Positions 10,207 through 20,040 are shown, counted from the stretch's first letter. The stretch: 64,000 bases of DNA from Anodontia alba (GCA_964016985.1 OZ024824.1:122632839-122696838), one strand, 5' to 3'. The notes: generated by a model from the letters alone, not told the origin. A program made the numbers and translations.

Positions 10207-10361
10207 GAACTTTCATCTCGACCTTTTAATATGTTGCACATTTTGTTGACCTAAATCACACGTTAGAGTAATGGTCGTTACGCACGTGAAATGACTAGAA
10301 AGTATGAAACGAAATTCCATGATCATCTATCCAACGAAGCGAAACTTTTCGACACATAATT

Positions 10362-10365
<4 letters not shown>

Positions 10366-10397
<32 letters not shown>
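10366..10397. repeat. Poly-A run
   Basis: About 32 consecutive A. With the T run at 10171 it brackets 160 bp in inverted fashion. Confidence 0.95.
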
Positions 10398-10399
<2 letters not shown>

Positions 10400-10576
10400 T
10401 TTTTTTTTCATGGGACTTTAGCTATTGTTCCATGCTCATGATGGCTAGTTATAAAAGTTTGAAATTCAATTTCAGTATCTGTACGAACTTGCCAGTGTGC
10501 TGTTAAAGAAAAGTTCATTTTCGTTGATTATCCTCATTTATGGTTCAATGAGTTTAACTATCCCCTTTGCATAGGT

Positions 10577-10676
10577 AATGGCTTGTTTGGTTTTGTCTGT
10601 TTCCTCTTCCTCTTCGTATCTGGGATGGGCTGCGGCTTGTGGCTGTGGCACAGCCTGGACTTTTCTCTAACCTTTA
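10577..10676 (-). repeat. R4 repeat, copy 5, terminal fragment
   Basis: Only the end segment (GTTTCCTCTTCCTCTTCG to GGACTTTTCTCTAACC) remains, in reverse orientation, 90 bp from the LTR element. Confidence 0.6.
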
Positions 10677-10766
10677 TGGAAACAAAAAATAAAAAGGAAA
10701 TATTAGCATGTATTCTCTTTGTTTTTCGATTCATAGATGCATCGGTATATAATATACATGTAGTTT

Positions 10767-11359
10767 TGTTACGAGCCAGGCGTAACGAGAAAGAAATGAA
10801 AGTGAAACCAGCAACAAGCTTTAAATTATTAACAATATTTATTCACAAAAAAATGAGACAAGATTCAAAACAAAATAATGTAAGTAAACAGTACCTTTCA
10901 AGTTTATGTCACAAAGTCCCTCAAAATTAATCCACAAGAATTTATAAAACAAATCCTTTCAATATCAGTTTCTGATCCCACAATTTAAAGTTCCTGAATT
11001 CAGAATTTAAGTCCAGAATGAACAAAATAGTAAAGTAATCCAGTATAGAATAATTTCCAGTGAAAGTATACAAAGATGCCCAGATGAAAATCTTTTCTCC
11101 TTATATAATATCAAAGAAGGTTCTAGAAAAAGAATTTACTACAAGCATCTCTTATTTTCCATTTCCAATCAAGAAACTTCTAAATCTTCCATGACATTCC
11201 AAAAACAACTCAGTCCAGAATCAAGGACGTAAACATCATGTTATTGTAAACATGTTGAACATTCCAGAAAGTTATTTTTGGAAACATAGTAAATAAAGCT
11301 ATTTATGGAAACATAGAAAACATGTTGTTTAAAACAATTGAACACCCTGTTATATAACA
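10767..11359 (-). repeat. 3' LTR of the IN-before-RT element
   Basis: Runs TGTTACGAGCC...ATATAACA in plus orientation, with 5-bp inverted ends TGTTA/TAACA. The same 593 bp recur at 16485-17077. Confidence 0.95.
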
Positions 11360-11372
11360 CTTCCCCTCTTCA
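11360..11372 (-). other. Polypurine tract
   Basis: On the minus strand GAAGAGGGGAAG abuts the 3' LTR, the usual plus-strand primer position. Confidence 0.7.
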
Positions 11373-11495
11373 GGGAAAAGAAAGATTTATGTAATAAAGC
11401 TTTCTTTTGCCATAAAATTATCATAAAATAAAATACTGATAAAGGCAATTATCATCTTATATACAGCAAGTTACAGGAAACCACAGATCAAGACA

Positions 11496-12680
11496 TCATA
11501 CTCTGGACAAGGCATCAGGAATAATATTATCTTTTCCCCTGATATGCCTGATGTCAAGATTGTATTCCTGTAACAACAGGCTCCATCTGAGCAACCTCTG
11601 ATTCTTGTTTTTCATCTTATGGATGAAAGTCAGTGGATTGTGATCACTGAAAACAACAATAGGTGAGGACGAAGAAGTCAGATAAACTTCAAAATGTTGA
11701 AGAGCAAGAATGAGAGACAAACATTCTTTCTCTACTGTAGAATAATTCTTTTGATGTTTGTTAAACTTTTTGGAAAAGTAACAAACTGGATGATCCACAC
11801 CATTGTCATCCTCTTGCAGTAATACACCACCTGCACCAACATCACTCGCATCTACTGCTAACTTGAATTCTTTATTAAAATTCGGTGCCAAGAGAACCGG
11901 CTCACTTCTCAGTATGGCTTTCAGTTTATCAAAGGCATTCTGACAATCACTGGTGCACTTAAACCTCATTCTTTTACTAAGTAAATTAGTCAGTGGCTCA
12001 GCAATGACAGAAAAATTATTACAGAATTTTCTGTAATAACCGGCCATACCAAGAAACCTCATCAGTTGTCTTTTGCATGTGGGCACCGGAAAATTTGAAA
12101 TAGCTTCAACTTTAGCCTCTATAGGTTTAACCTGACCATGACCCACAACATGTCCTAGAAATGTTAAAGTTGCATGACAGAATTCACTTTTAGCAAGGTT
12201 TATTGTCAATTTTGCTTCACTTAGTTTATCAAAGAATGCTTTGATAGTTCCAAGATGGTGATTCCATTCATCACTGTATATGATGGCATCATCGATGTAA
12301 GCATCGCAATGCTCGATTCCAGCTATTATGGTGTTGATTAAGAGTTGAAATGTTGCTGGAGAGTTTTTCATTCCGAAAGGCATTACTTTATAGTGATATA
12401 ATCCATCAGGAGTAACAAATGCTGAGACCTCTTTGGCTCTTTCTGTGAGAGGAATTTGCCAAAATCCTTTCAGAAGATCAAATTTAGTTATATATTTTGA
12501 ATTTCCAACTTTGTCAATACAGTCATCCATTCTTGGTATGGGAAAAGTGTCTGTTTTACTCAAATTATTGACCTTCCTGTAATCGGTGCACATCCGATAT
12601 GTTCCATCAGGTTTTGGCACAAGAATGCAAGGTGAACTCCATTCACTTTGACTTGGTTCAATAAAATCATTGTCCAGCAA
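11496..12680 (-). CDS. pol: RT and RNase H part of Pol
   Basis: About 394 residues. RT motifs in order are SSPCILVPKPDGTYRMCTDY (fingers), GFWQIPLTERAKEVSAFVTP, FGMKNSPATFQ and the catalytic AYIDDAIIYSD. RNase H follows with the acidic residues in LAVDASDVGAGGVLLQ, YSTVEKECLSLILAL and VFSDHNPLTF, and ends DIRHIRGKDNIIPDALSRV. This is the last coding part before the 3' LTR; no integrase follows. The listed 5' end is only the first in-frame Met. The true N-terminal part is in another frame at 12560-12967, so one indel near 12715 breaks the reading. Confidence 0.9.
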   Translation of the reverse strand: MLDNDFIEPSQSEWSSPCILVPKPDGTYRMCTDYRKVNNLSKTDTFPIPRMDDCIDKVGNSKYITKFDLLKGFWQIPLTERAKEVSAFVTPDGLYHYKVMPFGMKNSPATFQLLINTIIAGIEHCDAYIDDAIIYSDEWNHHLGTIKAFFDKLSEAKLTINLAKSEFCHATLTFLGHVVGHGQVKPIEAKVEAISNFPVPTCKRQLMRFLGMAGYYRKFCNNFSVIAEPLTNLLSKRMRFKCTSDCQNAFDKLKAILRSEPVLLAPNFNKEFKLAVDASDVGAGGVLLQEDDNGVDHPVCYFSKKFNKHQKNYSTVEKECLSLILALQHFEVYLTSSSSPIVVFSDHNPLTFIHKMKNKNQRLLRWSLLLQEYNLDIRHIRGKDNIIPDALSRV

Positions 12681-12967
12681 ATACTGAATTTCCTCCTTAA
12701 GATATTTTGTTTTGTTGGGTTCATTCTATATGGATGTTGTTTGACAGGTTGTGAGTCCTCAACATTCACATCATGATAAATTTTGTCAGTCCTTGAAGGA
12801 ATGTCCGGAAATAAGTGTTCGTATTGATAAATTAACTGTTTCAGTTCCTTTCTTTGGACTGGATCTAGGTGTGAAAGTTTCTGGTCGAGATCCTTTAGAA
12901 TGTCAGAATTCTGGAGTTTTGATGAAGCAGGATCAGATTTGATTAAGTTCATGTCTTCAGAGTTCAT
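12681..12967 (-). pseudogene. pol: N-terminal part of RT, frameshifted
   Basis: The frame opening at 12967 reads LDPVQRKELKQLIYQYEHLF and KIYHDVNVEDSQPVKQHPYR, the leader that precedes RT fingers in gypsy-type Pol. After HPYRMNP (about 12715-12725) the similarity moves to the frame used by 11496-12680, which indicates a one-base indel. The start ATG overlaps the integrase stop as ATGA (12967-12964). Confidence 0.85.
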
Positions 12968-14295
12968 TTCACTTTGTTCCTGAGGGACTGAACTAACAAC
13001 ACTAATTGGTGTAACAGAAGAGCTATCCTATCTATGTATTGTTTAAGCATGTTAACATGGCATAACTGGTTTTGTTTGCGTCTCCCAGGAGTGTTAACAA
13101 TGTAATTTACATCACTAATCTGTTTATCTACAATGTAAGGGCCGTAATATCTGGCCTGCAATGGTTTGCCAGGAATAGGCAAAAGAGCAAGTACTCTGTC
13201 TCCAGGCATGAACTTTCTTTCTTTTGCATTTTCATCGTACCAATGTTTCATTTTCCTTTGTGCTGTTTTAAGATTGGTCCGAGCAACTTCACAAGCTTTA
13301 GACAGTCGGTCTTTAAAATCTGACACATACTGAAGTAAGTTCAAAGAACTGTCATCATTTGAGAGAAATTTCTCTTTCAAAAGTTTCAAAGGTCCACGCA
13401 CAGTGTGGCCAAATACCAGCTCAAATGGGCTGAAACCAAGAGATTCCTGAACAGATTCTCTAACGGCAAACAACAACAAATGAATGCCTTCATCCCAATC
13501 TTTTTCAGTGTCAAAGCAGTATGACCTGATCATATTTTTCAGTGTCTGATGAAATCTTTCAAGGGCACCTTGACTTTCAGGATGGTAAGGCGATGACTTA
13601 TATTGAGTAATGCCCAACTCATGCATGACCTGCTGAAAAATTCCTGACATGAAATTTGAGCCCTGATCCGACTGAACAGACTTTGGAAAGTCTACAAATG
13701 TAAAAAACTTTACCAAAGCCTTAACAATGTTCTTTGTTTTAATATTCCTAAGTGGAATGGCTTCTGGGAAACGTGTAGAAGCACACATTATAGTGAGAAG
13801 ATATTCATTACCTGGCTTTGTTTTGGGCAAGGGACCAACACAGTCAATAATTATTCTGCTAAAAGGTTCATCAAAAGCAGGTATGGGCTGTAAATGAGCT
13901 TTTGGTATTGTCTGGTTGGGTTTTCCTACCATCTGACAAGTATGGCAAGATTTACAAAATTGAGAAACGTCAGATTTTAACCCTGGCCAGTAAAAATGGT
14001 TAAGAATTTTGTGATAGGTCTTATTTATACCTAAATGACCTGACATGGGAGTGTCATGGGCCAAGTTCAAAATTTCAGGGCGATAAACCCTTGGAACCAC
14101 TATTTGGTGGTTAACAGTCCACTCGTCTTCTGCTGAGACATCAGGAGGACGCCATTTTCTCATTAAAATGCCATTTTTGACATAAAAACAGACTGGGACT
14201 TGATCTATTTCTTTCTCATCTAAAGCCCTTTCAAGCAAAGGCAAAATTTCAGGATCATTATGCTGTTCCTTACAAAGCTGGGACCTTGACACCAA
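12964..14295 (-). CDS. pol: Integrase with GPY/F module, upstream of RT
   Basis: About 443 residues. The N-terminal HHCC zinc-binding region (HDTPMSGHLGINKTYHKIL ... CKSCHTC) is followed by the DDE core: D in IIIDCVGPLPKT, D in SVQSDQGSNF, E in QGALERFHQT. The C-terminal GPY/F module is YYGPYIVDKQ. It inserts cDNA into host DNA. The frame is already open upstream of 14295 and overlaps the end of Gag-Pro in a different frame, so expression probably needs frameshifting or re-initiation. Its position before RT is the unusual feature of this element. Confidence 0.92.
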   Translation of the reverse strand: MVSRSQLCKEQHNDPEILPLLERALDEKEIDQVPVCFYVKNGILMRKWRPPDVSAEDEWTVNHQIVVPRVYRPEILNLAHDTPMSGHLGINKTYHKILNHFYWPGLKSDVSQFCKSCHTCQMVGKPNQTIPKAHLQPIPAFDEPFSRIIIDCVGPLPKTKPGNEYLLTIMCASTRFPEAIPLRNIKTKNIVKALVKFFTFVDFPKSVQSDQGSNFMSGIFQQVMHELGITQYKSSPYHPESQGALERFHQTLKNMIRSYCFDTEKDWDEGIHLLLFAVRESVQESLGFSPFELVFGHTVRGPLKLLKEKFLSNDDSSLNLLQYVSDFKDRLSKACEVARTNLKTAQRKMKHWYDENAKERKFMPGDRVLALLPIPGKPLQARYYGPYIVDKQISDVNYIVNTPGRRKQNQLCHVNMLKQYIDRIALLLHQLVLLVQSLRNKVK

Positions 14296-14335
14296 GTCAT
14301 GACCTTGACCTTGGTCATTTAATATTGCAGAGTAA

Positions 14336-16186
14336 TTACTGGACTGACTTGTTATGTAACTCCGTCTGTGTCAGACAGGCTGGAGGAAAGAGAATTTGTA
14401 ATCTCATGTTTAAAAGACTGACCAAAAAGGTATCAGTTAAATCAATGTCCCCATCATTCTGTTTTGCTTTCTTTGCCATGGCCCTTGTAACGGCACAAGA
14501 TGGGTAAAGATCAGGGATTTCCTGTTCAATGGGATCAGGTGGCTGATCAATACAAGGTATGTTAGTCAAAAGTGGATTTACCACAACCTTATCTCCTGCT
14601 AAGTCATTGCCTAACAGTAAGTCAACTCCTTTAAAAGGTAAAGAAGGTCGAATACCAACAGCCACTAAACCAGTTACCAAGTCTGAGGATAAATAAATGT
14701 TATGAAGAGGAACATTAACAAATCCACACTCTACACCCTGAATAAGGACACTTGTCCCAGAAGAAGTCTTCTCAGAAAAAGGCAGATTATCTGCTAAAAT
14801 AAGGGGTTGATAAGCTCCAGTATCTCGTAAGATTTTAATTGGGGTAGACTGGGCATAGTCACTATTTAGTGACACAAAACCATCTGATAAGAATGGTTCA
14901 TAAATCTCCATAACAGAATCAGTCTCAGGCCTTTCGGTCTGGATAGGATCTTCCTCCTTAACACATGACTGTGGTTTTGACCGTAAAGAGGTAAGGCCAG
15001 TAGATTTAAGCCCCTCTTGTTTTTCTTTCTTTCTTTTCAGATGTAAACATTCAGATATAATATGACCTGTCCTTTTGCAATAATTGCAAATTGGTTGAGA
15101 TAAGGGATTTTGATCTTTATTTTCAACAGAAGGTTTGGGTTTGGGAGCAATTGTTTGGCTATGACTACCAGGTGGATTACTAGGACTATGTTTGGATCCT
15201 GAATGTGGGAAAAATGGTCTTCTAGAGGGATTTGACTTATTAATAAAGGAAACTTTATGTGTTAAAGCATAATCATCTGCAAGTCGAGCTGCAGCTTCCA
15301 AAGTTTCAACCTGTTTCTCATCTAAAAAGGACTTAATGTCTGAATTTATGCACCTTTTGAACTCCTCTACAAGCATGAGCTGCCTAAGTTTTTCATGATT
15401 AGAGCCAATTTTCTTTGAAGAGCACCATCTATCAAACAACTGTTCTTTAGTTCTAGCAAATTCTACATGGGTCTGCTCATTTTCTTTCTTACAGTTCCTA
15501 ATTTTTTGCCTGTAAGCCTCAGGGACCAACTCATAAGCCTTAAGAATTAATTCCTTTACAGTATCGTAACTGGAGCTCTGCTCAACAGTCAGCTGGGTAT
15601 AAATTTCTCGAGCCTTCCCGATTATAACACTTTGCAAAAGCAGGGTCCAATGCTCTTTTGGCCATTTTAAATTTTCTGCTACTTTTTCAAAATGAAGAAA
15701 ATATTTGTCAACCTCATTTTCCTGAAATGAAGGAACCAATCTGCTGTGTTTCGTAACATCAAAATGAGCGCAATAGTCTAAAGATTGCCGTTTTACCGTC
15801 ATGTTTTGCAATTCTAGTTCTTTCAATCTTAGTTCTGCATCAGATTTTAATTTTTCCCTTTCTATCTGCATTTGTCTTTCTTGTTCAATTTTAAATTTTT
15901 CTTGCTCTAATCTTAATTTTTCAAACTCAATTTGCCTCTGAATTTCAAGCTCTCGCATTTGCAATCCTGTCTGAGTTACTAGAACAAGAGACAAAGCAGA
16001 AGAATCAAGAATTTCCATATCAACCAAAAACTGGACCAAACTATTTTTTATTTCCTGTTTTAACATGGACTTATTGACGGTAGTTAATTCATAGTGAGCA
16101 GCAATGTCCAACAAATCTGACTTTTTGGCCAAATTTAACAGCTCCTGCGAAGGCGCAGCTATGAAAGCTTGAAGGTCAAATGTCAT
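14336..16186 (-). CDS. gag: Gag and aspartic protease polyprotein
   Basis: 616 residues starting MTFDLQAF. A charged coiled-coil-like stretch (about 85-130, rich in E, K, Q, R) precedes a capsid-like region (HFEKVAENLKWPKEHWTLLL ... SYDTVKELILKAYELVPEAY). Then comes a single CCHC knuckle (CNYCKRTGHIISEC, about residue 365) that binds RNA. Downstream, IKILRDTGAYQPLIL holds the DTGA catalytic motif of a retropepsin-like protease, and VDLLLGNDLAGDKV fits the flap and C-terminal part. The start is the first Met after the primer-binding region. No frame break is seen, unlike RT. Confidence 0.9.
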   Translation of the reverse strand: MTFDLQAFIAAPSQELLNLAKKSDLLDIAAHYELTTVNKSMLKQEIKNSLVQFLVDMEILDSSALSLVLVTQTGLQMRELEIQRQIEFEKLRLEQEKFKIEQERQMQIEREKLKSDAELRLKELELQNMTVKRQSLDYCAHFDVTKHSRLVPSFQENEVDKYFLHFEKVAENLKWPKEHWTLLLQSVIIGKAREIYTQLTVEQSSSYDTVKELILKAYELVPEAYRQKIRNCKKENEQTHVEFARTKEQLFDRWCSSKKIGSNHEKLRQLMLVEEFKRCINSDIKSFLDEKQVETLEAAARLADDYALTHKVSFINKSNPSRRPFFPHSGSKHSPSNPPGSHSQTIAPKPKPSVENKDQNPLSQPICNYCKRTGHIISECLHLKRKKEKQEGLKSTGLTSLRSKPQSCVKEEDPIQTERPETDSVMEIYEPFLSDGFVSLNSDYAQSTPIKILRDTGAYQPLILADNLPFSEKTSSGTSVLIQGVECGFVNVPLHNIYLSSDLVTGLVAVGIRPSLPFKGVDLLLGNDLAGDKVVVNPLLTNIPCIDQPPDPIEQEIPDLYPSCAVTRAMAKKAKQNDGDIDLTDTFLVSLLNMRLQILFPPACLTQTELHNKSVQ

Positions 16187-16456
16187 GATTGCTTTTTGCT
16201 GGTTTTATCAAGTAAATTTATCAATCAGAGTTTATTTATTGATATTTTTCAAAAGTCAATACTTGCTTTTACTTATATTTTTTAAAAGTCAATACTTGTT
16301 TGTTTTTTGTTGTTGTTTTTTTTATCAAATTTACTGTTTTTTTTTTTTTGTTTTTTTTTAAGTCAGTACTTGTTTTATAGCAAACAATTTTTTTTTCTTT
16401 AAAAAACAATATTTGTTTTCTTTAAAAAGCTCAAACTTGTTTTAGCTCAAGAAAAT

Positions 16457-16479
16457 GTTCGATCCCGGACGAGCCGCCA
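16457..16479 (-). other. Primer-binding site
   Basis: Five bases inside the 5' LTR, the minus strand reads TGGCGGCTCGTCCGGGAT and continues through the complement of GTTCGATC. The plus strand therefore looks like a tRNA 3' end including the T-loop and CCA. I cannot name the tRNA. Confidence 0.75.
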
Positions 16480-16484
16480 ATTTC

Positions 16485-17077
16485 TGTTACGAGCCAGGCG
16501 TAACGAGAAAGAAATGAAAGTGAAACCAGCAACAAGCTTTAAATTATTAACAATATTTATTCACAAAAAAATGAGACAAGATTCAAAACAAAATAATGTA
16601 AGTAAACAGTACCTTTCAAGTTTATGTCACAAAGTCCCTCAAAATTAATCCACAAGAATTTATAAAACAAATCCTTTCAATATCAGTTTCTGATCCCACA
16701 ATTTAAAGTTCCTGAATTCAGAATTTAAGTCCAGAATGAATAAAATAGTAAAGTAATCCAATATAGAATATTTTCCAGTGAAAGTATACAAAGATGCCCA
16801 GATGAAAATCTTTTCTCCTTATATAATATCAAAGAAGGTTCTAGAAAAAGAATTCACTACAAGCATCTCTTATTTTCCATTTCCAATCAAGAAACTTCTA
16901 AATCTTCCATGACATTCCAAAAACAACTCAGTCCAGAATCAAGGACGTAAACATCATGTTATTGTAAACATGTTGAACATTCCAGAAAGTTATTTTTGGA
17001 AACATAGTAAATAAAGCTATTTATGGAAACATAGTAAACATGTTGTTTAAAACAATTGAACACCCTGTTATATAACA
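16485..17077 (-). repeat. 5' LTR of the IN-before-RT element
   Basis: 593 bp with the same ends as the other LTR. The differences from 10767-11359 that I found are C/T, G/A, A/T, T/C and A/T single changes. Confidence 0.95.
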
Positions 17078-17233
17078 GTTTATAAATCTTGATAACTGTT
17101 TAGGTTTAAGCAATGTTTACTTGAAAATAGTTCATTAAGATGGAAAAGCGTGACCTTATTATTGAATAAATAATGGTTGCCATACAATGTTTTCACCTCA
17201 AAAAAATGACGTCCATTTGATTGCAACGGAATG

Positions 17234-17241
17234 TGACGTCA
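17234..17241. promoter_or_regulatory. CRE-like palindrome TGACGTCA
   Basis: A perfect CREB/ATF site about 140 bp upstream of the small open frame at 17380. Its function is inferred from the motif only. Confidence 0.35.
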
Positions 17242-17379
17242 TGCCGAGGTTCTCTATATCTTTTGTTTCGAAAAAAAAATCATACGCCGCCGACAGGGCT
17301 ATAAGACTACACCAAAGTCTACAGCCTCATTCATCTTTTAATTTTTTGTACGGTTATCAAGGTATTCTAAGGCGGAATA

Positions 17380-17502
17380 ATGTCTGTTTTGTGCATTGCA
17401 TGTCTGAGAGAAATAGCTGGCCGTCACCACGCTAAATCTTGTGATGTGTGTGACCGATGGCAGCATCGGCTTTGTGTGACGTGCAATAAAGTAAATAAGT
17501 GA
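17380..17502 (+). CDS. Possible zinc-finger exon (Cys/His-rich, 40 residues)
   Basis: The frame from ATG at 17380 reads MSVLCIACLREIAGRHHAKS, then CDVCDRWQHRLC. The pattern C-x2-C ... C-x2-C-x3-WQH-x2-C resembles the N-terminal treble-clef finger of transposon-related FLYWCH-type proteins, as I recall them. The stop comes soon after. The exon may instead end at a GT inside TTTGTGTGACG and continue elsewhere, but I found no partner exon. It could be a gene first exon or a fragment of a domesticated or dead transposase gene. Confidence 0.35.
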   Translation: MSVLCIACLREIAGRHHAKSCDVCDRWQHRLCVTCNKVNK

Positions 17503-17721
17503 ACTGAGGAACTGACACAATCCTGTCAAATACACATCAAGATCTCAACACCAAAGGGAAAGACAGACAAATAAAATGAAACAGCCACAAAAAAAAAAAA
17601 AAGCAGATGGCATGTAGAGTTGGCAACCCTTTAAAAAGGTGGCAACTGTTACCTAAACTTAACTGAATATCTTTAACTTACATGATTGTTAAGATATCTA
17701 TTCGTTTATTTATTTTTTATT

Positions 17722-17750
17722 TATCCATCTATCTATCTATCTATCTATCT
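17722..17750. repeat. (ATCT)n microsatellite
   Basis: Six to seven units. Confidence 0.9.
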
Positions 17751-17987
17751 AAAAAGACAATAATAAGGCTGCATTCTATCTGGGTTGGTAACCCGGCTGA
17801 TTTGAATATTCTCTGAGTGCACATACTCGAAGACCACGTTTCACTTGTCGTGACCAGTTTGACATTCTGTAATGTCTTGGTGTTAGGGATTGCAATGGCT
17901 GCGATTTGTGATTGTTACAATCCCTAGACTTCTCTTTTTTCTTTTTTTATTTATTGACCTACTTAATGATCGTGTTAATAACTCACT

Positions 17988-18026
17988 CACCCCCCCCCCC
18001 CCACACACCCCCCATCCCCACCCCCG
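17988..18026. repeat. C-rich low-complexity tract
   Basis: Runs of C broken by CACA and AT. Confidence 0.85.
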
Positions 18027-18871
18027 CCGCCATTAGCCTCATGCTAGGCATGCAACGACAGAGCGTGTCCAGCACGATTGTTTATCCATTTTACCAATAT
18101 ATGCCTACATGTAGCATCCAACTTTTTTTTGCATATACGGTTCCTCTGCTATAGTTCGTCTTTGTTCGTGTGTCTGTGGTTTCATATGTGGCGCTTGTTT
18201 TGTCATCGTCTTCTTTCGGTGCCAGGACAGAAACTGGAGACTCTCTTGAGTGTCACGCTTCAAGGTTTTGACAACACGTTCAATTTGGACAATGTGTTAG
18301 GTACGACAGCAGGGTATATACATGATCTGTCATTCGAAACACAACAGAAAATCAGTAAATATTGACCAGACTGCACGGATGCACAGGCTGGTCTGAGTCT
18401 TCGATGGGTCCATCAAATGCTGTGCTCCGGCTCAAATATAAACAAAACCGTGCCAATCTGAAGTATCCAATACTTCTACAAGCAGAATGCAAATGTCATA
18501 ATCAAACAAAATTGATACAGTTGCAGACTGAACCTACCCAAGATTTAGATTGTGGTGCAGTTGCTTTAAGTGCGCCCTTCTTTTCCTTTGGTGTCTTGGA
18601 CGGAAGGTGTTAGGTAGTTGTATCGATTCCTGATCATTGCCTTCCTTTCTATTTATGGCGACATTACGGTCTCAGAATGGACAGTTTCAGTTATCATGAA
18701 ATTATCTGCTCTTTGCTTTTAGATGGTAAATGATCTGGAATGTTGCTATTCATGGATATATTTTACAGTAAACAGTGGTTCAGTAAGCGGACAATGAAAA
18801 CCCTAATCAGACTGTGCGAGTTTGGAAACGAATTCACTCTCACAAGTGTAACAGATGAAAAAAAGTTCTAA
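18027..18871. other. No gene seen
   Basis: Several short open frames without recognisable domains. The block GCACAGGCTGGTCTGAGTC at about 18380 looks like repeat debris. Confidence 0.35.
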
Positions 18872-18946
18872 TGCCCCGACCGGGGATCGAACTCGGTCCG
18901 CTGGACTCAAAGTCCTGCACTCTACCGCGTCGGTATAAAAGCCGGC
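18872..18946 (-). repeat. tRNA-Gln-like SINE head or tRNA pseudogene
   Basis: The minus strand reads GGTAGAGTGCAGGACTTTGA and GAGTTCGATCCCCGGTCGGG. The anticodon-loop segment GGACTTTGAGTCC fits tRNA-Gln(TTG) and a B box is present. The 5' acceptor strand does not pair with CGGGGCA, so it is not an intact tRNA gene. R4 copy 6 follows directly. Confidence 0.6.
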
Positions 18947-19162
18947 TTGTATGTCTTTCCATGTGTCATTTTGTTCTTGTGTTTTTTAGTTCTTTTAGTA
19001 TTGCGATTACCTCGCTTGGGGAAGAGAGAACTAATTTTAGTGCTTTTCGTATGTTTGTTCGATTTGTGCTTGTTTGGATTTGTAAGTTTCCTCTTCCTCT
19101 TGGGGTCTGGGAAGGGCTGCGGTTTGTGATTGTGGCACTCCCTGGACTTTTCTCTTATCTTT
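18945..19162 (-). repeat. R4 repeat, copy 6
   Basis: Reverse orientation. The hydrophobic frame reads SVLLVLRLPRLGKRELIL-like sequence, and it ends CCTGGACTTTTCTCTTATC. It is the most distal R4 copy seen. Confidence 0.65.
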
Positions 19163-19898
19163 TTTTTTTACACAGCAAGGCAGTACAAGTGTATCATATA
19201 CCTATCACTACTACACACGTCAAACACACAGCTATACTCATGTAATATTTATGTGGATAATGTTTATGTAGATAATTATAGGAATTTATTTTATTTTCGT
19301 GGATTTTATCGATGAGTAGATTTGGGTTTTACGGCTCTTTCAAGAATATCGATGTGTAGACAAAGAATACAAATCTATATATATGTTGTTTGCACAGGCT
19401 TGTTTGTCCAAATATTTACGGTACTTGCAGTACATTCATAGCATCTGAAAGTGTGATCAGGACCTTCTTGTCTTACAGAATCAGTGAGTACTGCAAATGA
19501 CAAATGTTTTATTCAGCACAAACACATTTACAATACTAGTAAATAGAAACGGCTGATATATAATTTATATAAACAATTATGTAATTATCGAACACGTGCT
19601 CACGTTAACAAGCCCATGCAATGTGGCCCCTGTGAACCGCCCTCTTATTTAGTAAAACTGGGGTTCACAGGGGTATACATTTTTTTTTCACCTCCGCCCC
19701 AAACACAAACCGCGGGCGCACAACAGAACCGCCTCAGAGGCAGCTCCAACGAGCACCCACAATCCACACTCGGAACAGAAAAAAGAAAAAAATAACAATT
19801 TTGCAACTGAAATTTTTCATTTTTACTGTCGTAAATTATATTGCACAGGCGTGTTAATGTACCCTGTCAAAACAATATAAAACATTAATATAATTATG
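19163..19898. other. No gene seen
   Basis: AT-rich. A fragment AGTAAAACTGGGGTTCACAG at about 19655 is related to the R2-extended MITE. Confidence 0.35.
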
Positions 19899-20040
19899 AT
19901 AGTGCTTTCACAGATTTGAAGACCCTGAACAAAGGTCTGTTTCCTGACTGCTTTGACTCCAACAATATAATACAGATGGAATCAAAGCAGTCAGGAAACA
20001 GACCTTTGTTCAGGGTCTTCAATCTGTGAAAGCACTATTA
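19899..20040. repeat. Large hairpin, arms about 60 bp
   Basis: The left arm starts TAGTGCTTTCACAGATTTGA and the right arm ends CAATCTGTGAAAGCACTA. The arms are nearly perfect complements around a loop of about 24 bases. A (TTA)n run follows. Confidence 0.9.

Larger units (their letters stand above)
10767..17077 (-). mobile_element. LTR retrotransposon, Ty3/gypsy type with IN before RT (Gmr1-like order)
   Basis: A 6.3-kb element on the minus strand with 593-bp LTRs at both ends. The flanks are GTTT (10763-10766 and 17078-17081), or 5 bp AGTTT if the last LTR base is counted as target. The LTRs differ at only five positions that I could find (about 99% identity), so the insertion is young. Coding order from 16186 down is Gag and protease, then integrase, then RT and RNase H. 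In ordinary Ty3/gypsy elements integrase comes last. The order seen here is that of Ty1/copia, but the RT, RNase H and GPY/F-bearing integrase are gypsy-like, as in the Gmr1 group. One RT frameshift probably inactivates this copy. Confidence 0.92.

Noticed and set aside
18872..18946. Functional tRNA-Gln gene
   Set aside because: The acceptor stem cannot form and the sequence is fused to R4, so it is tRNA-derived debris.
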